Assembly: GCA_009841335.1 (NCBI GenBank) | Contig: VXLY01000022.1 | Location: 1 to 49,695, forward strand | Reading direction: 5' to 3' | Length of the DNA: 49,695 nt | Source of the DNA: Rhodothermaceae bacterium | GTDB lineage: Bacteria > Bacteroidota > Rhodothermia > Rhodothermales > Bin80 | In this document: one piece after another, positions 16,165 to 25,313 of the stretch | How the letters are laid out: each line of letters opens with the position of its first letter | Numbering within the stretch: position 1 is the first letter of the stretch | Made by a program: the position numbers and the translations under genes | The notes under the pieces: generated by a model | Databases searched by the model: none | Told to the model about the DNA's origin: nothing | Seen by the model: only the letters and a program-made list of their open reading frames with translations

Positions 16165-17463
16165 TCAAGATCCAGGAAGAACAATTCTGAATGTTGACCC
16201 CTGACCAACAACAGATTTCAACAACGTCAGCGATCCACCGTGATAGTCTACTACGATACGCTTGGCTAAACTGAGGCCCAACCCCCAACCTCGAGTCTTT
16301 GTACTGTACCCCGGCTTGAAAATGTTGGACCATTCGCGACGATCTATACCCTTGCCGTTGTCGCTGATATCGATATACACTCGATTGCGTTCCGACCCGG
16401 CAGTTATCTCAACATGGGCCTGCTTATTCTCTATGGCATCCAGAGCGTTCTTGAGTAAATTTTCTATCACCCAGGCAAATAATTCTGCGTTGATGGGTGC
16501 TTCAAGTTCCTTCGACACACTCACCGTCAGAGCTGCGCCGCGGCGTGGCAGACGCCTGCGGATATAATCTGCGGTCGCCTCTATAACGGGAAACAATGCC
16601 TGATCTTCCAACTTAGGCATTGAACCGATATCATTAAACCGATTCGCAATCAGACTCAAACGCAGTACATCTTCGTCGACTTCTTTCAGTACCTCATGGT
16701 CTGCCTTCGGACTCGTACGCATCACTTCAAGCCAACCCATAAGACTGGATATTGGAGTCCCAAGTTGATGCGCAGCTTCACGTGCCATGCCTACCCACAG
16801 GTTGCTCTGCTCACTCCGGCGAGCATAGGAAAAGCCCAGATAGCCAATCCCTATGAACAGGGCGACAAAGGTAAGCTGCAGGTACGGATATACGCGTAGA
16901 TCCCGAATGATAACACTCTCATCGTAGTGTACCCTTTGGACCAAAGGTGCGGTAAGGGGATCTGATTGAAATTCAATCAAGATTGGATCAAACCTCCGGT
17001 CCATCCGGGCAATACTCCGCGCGATTTGTAGCGAATCCTGTAGTGTCAGGTCAACGGAATCCGGCACCCCCAGATATTGCCATATGATGGGGTTTCCCTC
17101 ATCATCAACAATCGCCGCTGGAACCTCAGGTGGGTGGTCGTGAATGATGCTAAACATGAAATCAATATGATCCCCCTGTGGTAACCTTCCAGCCCAGGCC
17201 AATGCCGCCCGATACCGCTGTGTATTTGGATCCGCGGGATCCAGATTTTCTGCCATAGCACGGAAATCCTGCTCATAGGGATTTTGGGCTGTGGCGCCCG
17301 CCACCTGCTCAATCGCACCTGCCCAAATGGTCACGCTTGTGCGTTCTCGCTCCTGCAAATGACGAACAAGGTTGCTGGTATACAAAAGAGACGCCGAAGC
17401 AATGCACAGAGCGAATACGATGAGCACAAGCTTTAGCTTGGGAGTTGAAATAAAGGCTCGCAT
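16165..17463 (-). CDS. Membrane sensor histidine kinase
   Basis: The protein has TM1 at about 9-29, a periplasmic region at about 30-195, and TM2 at about 198-220. The dimerisation/phosphoacceptor box is REAAHQLGTPISSLMGW (His at about 237). The ATPase domain follows with the N box ENLLKNALDAIE, G1 box DNGKGID, and G2 box GWGLGLSLAKRIVVDYHGG. There is no HAMP domain between TM2 and the His box. No response regulator is present in the window, so the partner is coded elsewhere. It lies 32 bases downstream of purA and upstream of the cache/T9SS gene, on the same strand. Confidence 0.88.
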   Translation of the reverse strand: MRAFISTPKLKLVLIVFALCIASASLLYTSNLVRHLQERERTSVTIWAGAIEQVAGATAQNPYEQDFRAMAENLDPADPNTQRYRAALAWAGRLPQGDHIDFMFSIIHDHPPEVPAAIVDDEGNPIIWQYLGVPDSVDLTLQDSLQIARSIARMDRRFDPILIEFQSDPLTAPLVQRVHYDESVIIRDLRVYPYLQLTFVALFIGIGYLGFSYARRSEQSNLWVGMAREAAHQLGTPISSLMGWLEVMRTSPKADHEVLKEVDEDVLRLSLIANRFNDIGSMPKLEDQALFPVIEATADYIRRRLPRRGAALTVSVSKELEAPINAELFAWVIENLLKNALDAIENKQAHVEITAGSERNRVYIDISDNGKGIDRREWSNIFKPGYSTKTRGWGLGLSLAKRIVVDYHGGSLTLLKSVVGQGSTFRIVLPGS

Positions 17464-17495
17464 AAAACTGAATAGTCTGCAATGAGGACCATTGG

Positions 17496-18764
17496 TTACC
17501 TACTCAGCTCAACGGTTTGAGCGCGATTTGGTCCCGTAGAAATGGTTTTAACCTGCACACCCGTGAATGAACCAATGCGATCAATCAAGGCCAAAGCCGC
17601 AGGCGGCAGCTCGTCCGCTTGAGTGCATTTGCTTATATCCTGCGTCCAACCCTCTAGCACTTCGTAACGGGGTGTCGTCATGCCCAGCACTCGGGTATCA
17701 TTGATGAAATGAGATTTGGTCGTACCGCCCTGGTCATATTCCGTGCATACCTTCACGGTATCCAGACCAGACAGAACGTCCAGTTTTGTTACGACCAGTT
17801 CTGTGAATCCGTTAAGTCTACAACTATACTTGAGTGCAACCAGATCCAGCCACCCACATCTGCGGGGTCGGCCTGTCGTTGCCCCGAACTCGGCACCAAC
17901 TTTACGAAGATGAGCACCCGTTGCATCCGTTAACTCTGTGGGAAATGGCCCATGTCCTACCCTTGTGCAGTACGCCTTCGTGATTCCGATCACCCGCTTA
18001 ATTGCCGTTGGAGGTAGCCCCAGACCCGTGCAAACACCACCCGCTGTCGGGTTACTGGACGTGACGTAGGGATAGGTCCCAAAATCAATGTCCAGCAGCG
18101 CTCCTTGTGCACCTTCGGCCAGAATTTTTTTACCTGCTCCCAACGCCTGATGTAGCAATTCCGTGGTGTCTGTGACGTATCCAGAAAGCTTGATTCCAAG
18201 GTCGACATAGTCCGCCAGTATTTCTTCGGCATCCAGGCCGGGATGCCCGTATGCACCACAAAGGACCGTATTCTGGCGGGCCACCTCACTCCGTAAGCGC
18301 TGGGCGAACAAATCAGGATCTACCAACTCACCAGCCCGGATCCCTACACGTGCCACCTTGTCGGTATACGCTGGTCCAATCCCACGCCTTGTCGTTCCAA
18401 TCCTGTCCGCAGACAGAACCTCTTCTATCGCCTTGTGATACGGAAGAATACAGTGAGCATTCCGGGAAATCCATAACCGGCCAGTCAGATCATACCCCAA
18501 CTGCTGCACCTTTTGGATTTCAGAGACCAGTGCCTTTGGCTCAATTACTACACCGTTGCCAATAACACACTGAACCCCTGGGGTAAATACTCCGCTTGGT
18601 AGCAAATGAAGAACTTGAGTCTGGCCATCCCATCGGATGGTATGCCCTGCATTGGCGCCCCCCTGGTACCGTGCAACAATGTCGAACTGAGGCGCAAGCA
18701 GGTCTACAACCTTTCCCTTGCCCTCATCTCCCCACTGACTACCAACTACTACCGTTACCGCCAT
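17496..18764 (-). CDS. purA: Adenylosuccinate synthetase
   Basis: This enzyme catalyses the GTP-dependent condensation of IMP with aspartate in AMP synthesis. The glycine-rich loop GSQWGDEGKGK starts at residue 8. DKVARVGIRAGEL, EGAQGALLDIDFGTYPYVTSSNPTAGG (split here as EGAQGALLDID and TYPYVTSSNPTAGG) and TTGRPRRCGWLDLVALKY are family signatures. From ATG 18764 it has 422 residues, the usual length. The longer start at 18785 adds seven residues without support. Confidence 0.95.
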   Translation of the reverse strand: MAVTVVVGSQWGDEGKGKVVDLLAPQFDIVARYQGGANAGHTIRWDGQTQVLHLLPSGVFTPGVQCVIGNGVVIEPKALVSEIQKVQQLGYDLTGRLWISRNAHCILPYHKAIEEVLSADRIGTTRRGIGPAYTDKVARVGIRAGELVDPDLFAQRLRSEVARQNTVLCGAYGHPGLDAEEILADYVDLGIKLSGYVTDTTELLHQALGAGKKILAEGAQGALLDIDFGTYPYVTSSNPTAGGVCTGLGLPPTAIKRVIGITKAYCTRVGHGPFPTELTDATGAHLRKVGAEFGATTGRPRRCGWLDLVALKYSCRLNGFTELVVTKLDVLSGLDTVKVCTEYDQGGTTKSHFINDTRVLGMTTPRYEVLEGWTQDISKCTQADELPPAALALIDRIGSFTGVQVKTISTGPNRAQTVELSR

Positions 18765-18847
18765 TGAGATGCCATTTCGTGACATACCTCACGCGAAGCC
18801 GACGCCACAGATGGAGCCTGCTGTAAGGAATATGTAACCAAATTCTA

Positions 18848-19192
18848 CTAGCCTTCCTTGAAGCTGTCAACCGCTTCCTCAACAGAATCGTAATGTTCAA
18901 AAACAGTGACCAATCGGGTCACTACAAGTAACGATCTGATTTTTGAAGCCGGATTCGCAAGGCGTAAGTCTCCACCGGCATTCCGCATCGTGGTCAGTGC
19001 ACTTATCAGCATGCCAAGTCCACTGGAATTCATGAACTTTACCTTAGCCAAATCTACAATTACATTCAGCTTGCCCTGCTCCTTGAGCTCGTTCAGTGAT
19101 TCGTGGAGTTTAGCGGTGGCCGGACCACCCATCACATTGCCCTTGAATGTGATGACCACTGCGTTGTAGGTGTCTTTGACGGTGAAATTCAT
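18848..19192 (-). CDS. STAS-domain anti-sigma factor antagonist
   Basis: This is a 114-residue single STAS domain like SpoIIAA/RsbV. The conserved phosphoacceptor loop is FMNSSGLGML (S56 equivalent to the SpoIIAA phosphoserine, with Asn replacing the usual Asp before it). Such proteins bind an anti-sigma kinase in partner-switching regulation; no kinase or phosphatase partner lies in the window. It starts 11 bases after secF ends, on the same strand, so it is probably in the secDF operon. Confidence 0.88.
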   Translation of the reverse strand: MNFTVKDTYNAVVITFKGNVMGGPATAKLHESLNELKEQGKLNVIVDLAKVKFMNSSGLGMLISALTTMRNAGGDLRLANPASKIRSLLVVTRLVTVFEHYDSVEEAVDSFKEG

Positions 19193-19203
19193 ACTACCAA
19201 ATG

Positions 19204-20145
19204 TTAACGGCGGACCGCCCTGCGGGCCGATCCAGACCGGCTATGTAACTCAACCACCACAGGGGTGGCCACGAAAACAGACGAATAAGTCCCGATAATT
19301 ACGCCAATGATTAGTGCAAAGGTGAAGCCGCGCAGAACCTCACCTCCGAATATAAACAGTGTAGTTACAACTAACAATGTCGTTCCAGAAGTTATGACTG
19401 TGCGGCTGAGTGTTGTATTCACTGAACGATTAACCACGATCTTATATGGCTCCGTTTTGAACAGGTTCGTGTACTCACGGATTCGGTCAAAAATTACAAC
19501 CGTATCATTGAGCGAATAGCCGACAATCGTCAGGAAAGCTGCAATGATCGCTTGATCAATCTGCAGCGAAAACGGCAAAAAACCCTGCAGCAGGGAGAAT
19601 ATCCCCAGCGTAATCAAAACGTCATGAAAGAGTGCCGCCACTGCACCCAGCCCAAACCTCCATTCAAAACGCAGCATCACATACAGAAAGATCACCAGCA
19701 ACGAGCCGAGGACGGCATACAGTGATCCGCGCTTTAAATCTTCCGCGAACCTCGGCCCAACGACATCTGTCTTGATCACCTGCGGATCACTGCCAGGAAA
19801 AGCATCCGAAATTCCTTGAACCACCCTGGTCTGAATCTCGGTAGTCTCTCCTTCAGTTGGAGTTCGAATCAGCAGGGCGTCCCGTCCACCTGCCCCTACA
19901 TCACTGTAGGTCTTGACCTCAGGTGAGGTTTCAAGTACCGAGGTAAGGGCGGTACGTACGGCCGTTGCATCCAGCACCTGGCTGCTCTCAACAACAAACT
20001 CCATACCTCCCCTGAAGTCAATCCCTAGCTCCAACCCACGCGTAACTATTGCGCCGAGGCTGAGCAGAATCAGAATTCCGCTAAGAATATAGCCACTCCT
20101 TCGGCTGCCTACCAAATTAAAATCAGTGTTCTCAAAAATGCGCAT
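19204..20145 (-). CDS. secF: Protein translocase subunit SecF
   Basis: This inner-membrane subunit pairs with SecD and uses the proton-motive force to pull exported proteins through SecYEG. The N-terminal FRGGMEFV motif follows TM1. A short periplasmic domain and five more TM segments with YSLNDTVVIFDRIRE and NTTLSRTVITSGTTLLVV follow, all typical of SecF. The length is 313 residues. It starts 36 bases after the secD stop. Confidence 0.95.
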   Translation of the reverse strand: MRIFENTDFNLVGSRRSGYILSGILILLSLGAIVTRGLELGIDFRGGMEFVVESSQVLDATAVRTALTSVLETSPEVKTYSDVGAGGRDALLIRTPTEGETTEIQTRVVQGISDAFPGSDPQVIKTDVVGPRFAEDLKRGSLYAVLGSLLVIFLYVMLRFEWRFGLGAVAALFHDVLITLGIFSLLQGFLPFSLQIDQAIIAAFLTIVGYSLNDTVVIFDRIREYTNLFKTEPYKIVVNRSVNTTLSRTVITSGTTLLVVTTLFIFGGEVLRGFTFALIIGVIIGTYSSVFVATPVVVELHSRSGSARRAVRR

Positions 20146-20181
20146 GGCAAAATGCCTGAATTCAGATTATATCGCTGCCGA

Positions 20182-22068
20182 TCAACCGAAGTTGACGGAC
20201 AAACGACGACCAATCACTGCGTAATCAAAAATGATTCGGGTAAACACAATTGCACTGAACAGCGAAGCCAGTATGCCTGCCATCAGCGTCACTGCAAAGC
20301 CCTGAATTGGGCCAACCCCGAACGAATAAAGGATAAGACCAACAAAGAAGGTCGTGATATTGGCATCAATAATAGCGCTGAGCGCCTTACTGTACCCACC
20401 ATCTATTGAGGCCTTCAATGTCTTTCCAGTGGACTGCTCCTCCCGGATACGTTCAAAGATGAGCACATTTGCATCCACCGCCATGCCGATCGTCAATACG
20501 ATTCCGGCAATACCAGGCAGTGTCAGGGTAGCATTGAACCCCGCCAGAATCCCCATAATGAAGATAATGTTGATGATCAGCGCCATATCGGCCACCATCC
20601 CTCCTGCACGATAATAGACAATCATGAATAGGACGACAATAGTCAGTCCAACCATGAGCGACGTAAAGCCAGCTTTGCGGGCAACTACACCGAGGCTGGG
20701 GCCAACTGTCCGCTCTTCAACGATCTCTACCGGCGCCGGTAAGGCACCACTCTTGAGCACCGTTACGATATCCTCGGACTCTTCCTGTGAGGCCAGCCCT
20801 GTGATCTGAGATCTGCCTCCGCTAATCTGACCAATAACTGTTGGATACGAGTACACAACGCCATCAAGTACGATGGCGACGTTCTTCCCCACATTTGCAC
20901 CGGTAAGACGTGACCATATGCGCGCACCTTCCGAGTTCATCTCCATGTCAACAAGGGGTTGATTCGTCTGCGGATCAAAATCCGCCCGCGCATCCGTAAT
21001 CGCATCACCACTCAACTCAATGTTCATGTTGACTGCCAGTACCGGGAAGTATTCCGGCCCACTTCCGCTGCTGGGGTTAGCATCATACCGCAACTCAATA
21101 TCGCGCGGGAGCATCGCCTGAACCTCAGGATCCGCCATTAGTGCATCAAAGGCCGCCGTATCCTGCGCTGCAACCTCTCCGAAAACAACTGTGCCCTGCC
21201 CCGCTGGAATCAGAACATCCAATAGGGGATTTCCCACGTCATCAAGGTCTTCGGTTTCAGCTAGCAACTGGCTCACATCAAAGGAGGTATCTGATTCCGC
21301 CTCCTCATTGATTTCTTCCTCACCAACATCTAAAGAGTCTGCGGGAGACGCTATATCGACTTCATAGTAACTGATGATCCGCTGCAGAGACGAATTCAGT
21401 TCGCCGGGATCCGCCATAAGGTGAAAGCCCAATCTTGCTGTACCCTTGAGCAACGCGCGAACGCGTTCGGGATCATCTATACCCGGTAACTCAACAACAA
21501 TTCGCCGACTGCCCTGAGTTTGAATTGAGGGCTCGGTAACCCCAAATCTATCTACACGGTTGCGGATCACCTGCATGGCACGCTCAATCGCGTCTGCACC
21601 CTGGACCTGCAAATACTGCGTTACTTCAGAATTGCTGGAACGACGTGTGATCTCTTCGCTGCGGAAATAGCGTGACAGGCTGGCGTCGGGATCCCGATTT
21701 TCGAATTCGTCAACGAACGCGTCAATCAGAGAGACATTTTCTGCCTCGCTGCGGGCATCTGCCGCCGCCAGTACCTCATCAAATGCCTCATCCCTGCGCT
21801 CGCCCGCCAACTCGGAAATTAATTCCCTGAGACCAACCTCCATGGTTATATGCATCCCACCCTGGAGATCCAACCCCAGGTTGAGTGATTTCTCCTTGAT
21901 TGATTCGATCGTGGAGAAATTGTCACGCTCATAATCAACCCTTTCCTCCTGACTCATACCCTCCAGCCGATTGTTCAGGGATAACCCCCGGAACGACGGG
22001 AACAGGTACCAAGCAGAGAGTGCCAGAAAGAAAATAACCGCTCCGACCTTGAATCCGTTACCTTGCAT
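20182..22068 (-). CDS. secD: Protein translocase subunit SecD
   Basis: This is the SecD partner of the adjacent secF. GLDLQGGMHITMEV follows TM1 (about 8-28). The large periplasmic region (about 50-440) includes an acidic insert (about 240-290). Six TM segments end with AVDANVLIFERIREE and STGKTLKASIDGGYSKALSAI. The length is 628 residues. The gene order secD-secF-STAS on one strand indicates an operon reading from 22068. Its 5' leader contains the nested inverted repeat at 22158-22259. Confidence 0.95.
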   Translation of the reverse strand: MQGNGFKVGAVIFFLALSAWYLFPSFRGLSLNNRLEGMSQEERVDYERDNFSTIESIKEKSLNLGLDLQGGMHITMEVGLRELISELAGERRDEAFDEVLAAADARSEAENVSLIDAFVDEFENRDPDASLSRYFRSEEITRRSSNSEVTQYLQVQGADAIERAMQVIRNRVDRFGVTEPSIQTQGSRRIVVELPGIDDPERVRALLKGTARLGFHLMADPGELNSSLQRIISYYEVDIASPADSLDVGEEEINEEAESDTSFDVSQLLAETEDLDDVGNPLLDVLIPAGQGTVVFGEVAAQDTAAFDALMADPEVQAMLPRDIELRYDANPSSGSGPEYFPVLAVNMNIELSGDAITDARADFDPQTNQPLVDMEMNSEGARIWSRLTGANVGKNVAIVLDGVVYSYPTVIGQISGGRSQITGLASQEESEDIVTVLKSGALPAPVEIVEERTVGPSLGVVARKAGFTSLMVGLTIVVLFMIVYYRAGGMVADMALIINIIFIMGILAGFNATLTLPGIAGIVLTIGMAVDANVLIFERIREEQSTGKTLKASIDGGYSKALSAIIDANITTFFVGLILYSFGVGPIQGFAVTLMAGILASLFSAIVFTRIIFDYAVIGRRLSVNFG

Positions 22069-22157
22069 GTAAGCTCTTGACTATTGTGTTGTCACTTATA
22101 ACTGGGCCTGCCAGCAATTTTATCACAGCCCCATGGAACGCCATGAAACTATAAAAG

Positions 22158-22259
22158 GTGCCAGACTTGCGCCATCTTAACCAATCCAAATCCACTAAAC
22201 CTAGCATTCAGGTATTGGATACGGCCTAACTCGCTGTTAAGATGCAATCATCCTGGCAC
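22158..22259 (-). ncRNA. Candidate structured leader or terminator RNA upstream of secD
   Basis: Four nested complementary pairs occur here. GTGCCAG 22158-22164 pairs with CTGGCAC 22253-22259. CATCTTAAC 22173-22181 pairs with GTTAAGATG 22236-22244. ATCCAA 22184-22189 pairs with TTGGAT 22215-22220. ACCT 22199-22202 pairs with AGGT 22210-22213 around a 7-base loop. The first two helices are separated by exactly 8 bases on each side. Read on the minus strand, the structure lies 90 bases before the secD start and is followed by CTTTTATAG. It could be a secD leader element or the terminator of the SGNH gene. No known riboswitch family is recognised. The rest of 22260-22443 holds no supportable gene. 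Confidence 0.45.
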
Positions 22260-22443
22260 GGTGATTAGATGGTGATTGCTTAGCGAGAATAATATCAAGC
22301 CTTCATTTGGAGTCGAATCTACTGCTGAGGAACCACACGCCACCAGATTCCTGGATTACTTCTGATCGCCATCAATGCCCGCTACATGCAAGAGAACCGA
22401 GTCTCCTCCGGGACCAGCAAAACTGCTCGTATGACCGAGATAG

Positions 22444-24153
22444 TTATCGTCGGGGATCTCTTCTTACAACTTGTTGATACCGGCGGAAATAAACTTCTGC
22501 ATTCAGTGTATCTCCGACCTGCACAAGGTAACGCGCCATATTGAAAAGCATCACAGCAGATTCAGGATGGCTGGCTTCAATAGACTGCAAGAGCGATCGA
22601 GCAGACTCGAGAGCGCCCTGACGTATGCGTAGGGCTGCCAGCGTATTCAGATAGGTCTCGGATGGCTCTCGTGCTACGACCAGCTGCATTACTTCTCCTG
22701 CCAGATTGCTTGACTGATATGACGCAAGCTCGGCAGCTTCCCGATGCAAGTTCTCATTGAACGGTTGCCAGTGCAACAGTGATCGCATATGCGCCAAAGC
22801 CTGCGCTGTATCCTGTGCCGCCAAATCATGGTCCTTGGCTTTCAACAGTGCTTCGTATATGGGGAGCTGACCCGCAATTGCCAATGCAGCTAGCGAGTCT
22901 GCCGAACGTCCTGATTCGCGATGTACTTGCAGAGTTTTCCCGAATCGACCCAATTCCTCCGCCTCCGACAAACCAATCGTAAACGGAAAGCCCAAACGTA
23001 GCCTTGCGATCAACAACCTGGCATGTCCAGCATCTAGTGGTGCTGGATCCGGAGCGCCCAAATCCGGGGCGATATTTGACGGATTCTCCACGATCGCACT
23101 GACAAAAACACGCGCCATTCGATCATACCCCAATCCAGTGGGATGAAGATGATCCGTAAATAATGAATCGCGCACATCTGGCCCGAATTGTGGCTCTAGT
23201 TCGACAAGGATTGCAGCGTGACGCTCCGACAGACGGAAGAGAATCTGGTTCATTGCCTCAGGAGCCCTGAACCTGATTGGGTCGTGTTCCTTTGCCTGCA
23301 CAAAAGACGCCATAGCAGCAGCTGTATCTCCCGCTGTCCAATGCCTTTGAGCACTAACCCATTCTGCAGTGGCAACAGAATCAACTCCAAGTGGGGGCTG
23401 GGATTGCAAGTTCGAGACCAATGTTCCAATGTAGGTCGGGATACCTGCCTTCTCAAATCGTCCAAGAATTGCTGTTAGGTTTGTTTCGAAGTTCTGCACG
23501 CCAGCCTGATATACCGGCCCCCCAAAAGCAATAGACACATCCGTTGTGGATTGTGCCATCATAGTGCGATTAGACTGTACAGGTGGGGCTATCAAGCGCT
23601 CTAGCTTCCGGAACAATACGCTCCTCTTAAACCAGAAAACCGTGCGTGTAAGCACCCGGCTCCGATTTACGCCACCCGCTCCATATGCTCCATAGTATTC
23701 ATTGTGTCCCGCGTAAATCAGAACAGCATCAGGTTTCATGCGCAATACGTGTGGTACAAAGTCTCGAATCACATGGCTGCTCAGCGCAGTCATGCCGAGA
23801 TTGATAACCTCCACCTTTCGGGTTGGGTAGATGGCCCGGAGCCCGGCGGCTACCCTCTCTGGGAATCCAGAGTTGAATGAATAGGGATACCCGGCAGTGG
23901 ATGATCCTCCAAGCGCAATTATCCGAAAAACCTCATCCGGCTTCTGCCGAAGAAACGGGTTAAATGCCGCCTGAGGCATAAACCCACGAAAATAGCGCCC
24001 TGCGTACGCAGGGTTTACCGTCTGATACTCGAGTTCTCCCGGTACCGCGATAAGAAAGGGTTCATGCTCAAAGATGCGAACGATACCCTCTGCTGCTGCA
24101 AGTAACACCAGGGGTAACGCTATAGCTGCTATTTTAAATAGTACCGTTCGCAT
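22444..24153 (-). CDS. SGNH/GDSL hydrolase with TPR-like C-terminal region
   Basis: This 569-residue protein has an N-terminal membrane anchor or signal (FKIAAIALPLVLLAAAEGIV). The esterase/acetyl-hydrolase-like SGNH domain (about 70-350) contains block I ALGGSSTAGYPY (nucleophile Ser), block III YAGHNEYYGAYG, and the DHLHPTGLGYD catalytic Asp/His block. The last 200 residues look helical and repeat-like (LRIRQGALESARSLLQSIEASHPESAVMLF in two parts), consistent with TPRs. It probably deacylates a cell-envelope or glycan substrate in the periplasm; the substrate is unknown. It is divergent from the LacI regulator with 142 bases between. Confidence 0.8.
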   Translation of the reverse strand: MRTVLFKIAAIALPLVLLAAAEGIVRIFEHEPFLIAVPGELEYQTVNPAYAGRYFRGFMPQAAFNPFLRQKPDEVFRIIALGGSSTAGYPYSFNSGFPERVAAGLRAIYPTRKVEVINLGMTALSSHVIRDFVPHVLRMKPDAVLIYAGHNEYYGAYGAGGVNRSRVLTRTVFWFKRSVLFRKLERLIAPPVQSNRTMMAQSTTDVSIAFGGPVYQAGVQNFETNLTAILGRFEKAGIPTYIGTLVSNLQSQPPLGVDSVATAEWVSAQRHWTAGDTAAAMASFVQAKEHDPIRFRAPEAMNQILFRLSERHAAILVELEPQFGPDVRDSLFTDHLHPTGLGYDRMARVFVSAIVENPSNIAPDLGAPDPAPLDAGHARLLIARLRLGFPFTIGLSEAEELGRFGKTLQVHRESGRSADSLAALAIAGQLPIYEALLKAKDHDLAAQDTAQALAHMRSLLHWQPFNENLHREAAELASYQSSNLAGEVMQLVVAREPSETYLNTLAALRIRQGALESARSLLQSIEASHPESAVMLFNMARYLVQVGDTLNAEVYFRRYQQVVRRDPRR

Positions 24154-24295
24154 CTTTTATTATACAAGTAATAAATTACGTTCGGCACAGCTGAAACGAT
24201 ATTGCAATCTCAAAAAGAAAGGTCATCGCAATTATTTTTACAGACTTCACCGTCGTCCATCAGAGTTTATCCAGTACTGATCCCAATTCCTTCGT

Positions 24296-25303
24296 ATGAT
24301 TCCAACTGTTCACGATGTGGCACATCACGCCAAGGTATCCATTTCCACGGTATCACGCGTGATTAATGATTCCGCCCCCGTAAGTCCTGAAAGGAGGGAG
24401 CGGGTTATCGCTGCCATCAAGGCGCTCAAGTTTTCTCCAAATCCAGCAGCGAGAAGGCTTTTGGGTCTGGCTTCCCGCACGATTGGCGTGATATTGCCCT
24501 CTATCACGGGTGAATTTTTTGCAGACCTTTTATCTGGTTTGGATACAACTGCCAAAGAACATGACTACCTGCTCATGGTCAGTTCCTCCCGCCGCCTCGA
24601 AACTGATTTTCTCGCAGTCTTCGAAAGCATGAACCGGCGGGTGGACGGAATGGTCATTATGGTGCCCGAATTGTCTGCTGAGCAAGTTCTGTCGGTGGTG
24701 AACCCGGTCTTCCCTTTCGTTTTCTTGAACACCGAATCACGAGACCAGAATGTAAACACCGTTAATTTCGATAACTACGGAGGAATGGCCAACGTAGCGC
24801 GTCATATCTCCAGCCTAGGACATACACGTATTGCTTTTATCCGCGGCCCTGATGATGCTTTCGATGCACAGCAAAGACTTCAAGGGTTCCTTGAAGCTGC
24901 TCCAGGCGAATTGGAAATTCTTGAATACCCAGGAGATTTTTCTTTTGAGAGCGGATATGACAGCGCTCAGGAAATCCTGCGCATGCAACCACGACCGACT
25001 GCCATTGTCGCAGCAAACGACTTGGGAGCTCTTGGTGCCTTGCGCGCCCTGCTTGAAAATGGGATCAGTGTGCCAAACGAGATAGCTGTCACCGGTTTTG
25101 ATGGAACAAAGAGCGCAGACTTTGCAACGCCTTCCTTAACCACTGTAAACGTCCCGATTGACGTGCTAGCCGCAAAAGCAGTGGATATATTGATTCGTCG
25201 AATCTCTGGAGTACCTGCCGATGAGCTTCACTGCCCGGTCATGCCATTGGAACTCATCCCCCGGGAGTCCTCGATTCGGGAAATGCGAGTTCCTTACCTG
25301 TAG
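24296..25303 (+). CDS. LacI-family transcriptional regulator
   Basis: The N-terminal helix-turn-helix (TVHDVAHHAKVSISTVSRVIND, read as TVHDVAHHAKV and SISTVSRVIND) and hinge helix (PNPAARRLL) precede a periplasmic-binding-protein-like sensor domain starting TIGVILPSITGEFF. The length is 335 residues, normal for the family. Such regulators generally repress sugar-use genes. The surrounding region contains GH16, CBM and SusC-like genes, so a glycan-derived inducer is plausible. Its stop lies 10 bases before the CRTAC1 gene, so it may be cotranscribed with that pair. Confidence 0.92.
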   Translation: MIPTVHDVAHHAKVSISTVSRVINDSAPVSPERRERVIAAIKALKFSPNPAARRLLGLASRTIGVILPSITGEFFADLLSGLDTTAKEHDYLLMVSSSRRLETDFLAVFESMNRRVDGMVIMVPELSAEQVLSVVNPVFPFVFLNTESRDQNVNTVNFDNYGGMANVARHISSLGHTRIAFIRGPDDAFDAQQRLQGFLEAAPGELEILEYPGDFSFESGYDSAQEILRMQPRPTAIVAANDLGALGALRALLENGISVPNEIAVTGFDGTKSADFATPSLTTVNVPIDVLAAKAVDILIRRISGVPADELHCPVMPLELIPRESSIREMRVPYL

Positions 25304-25313
25304 TGCTGTGACG

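Noticed and set aside
22290..22443. Minus-strand open stretch reading DDNYLGHTSSFAGPGGD just after the SGNH stop
   Set aside because: It could be a frameshifted tail of the SGNH gene, but it is only about 33 codons with a stop just before it and no recognised similarity.
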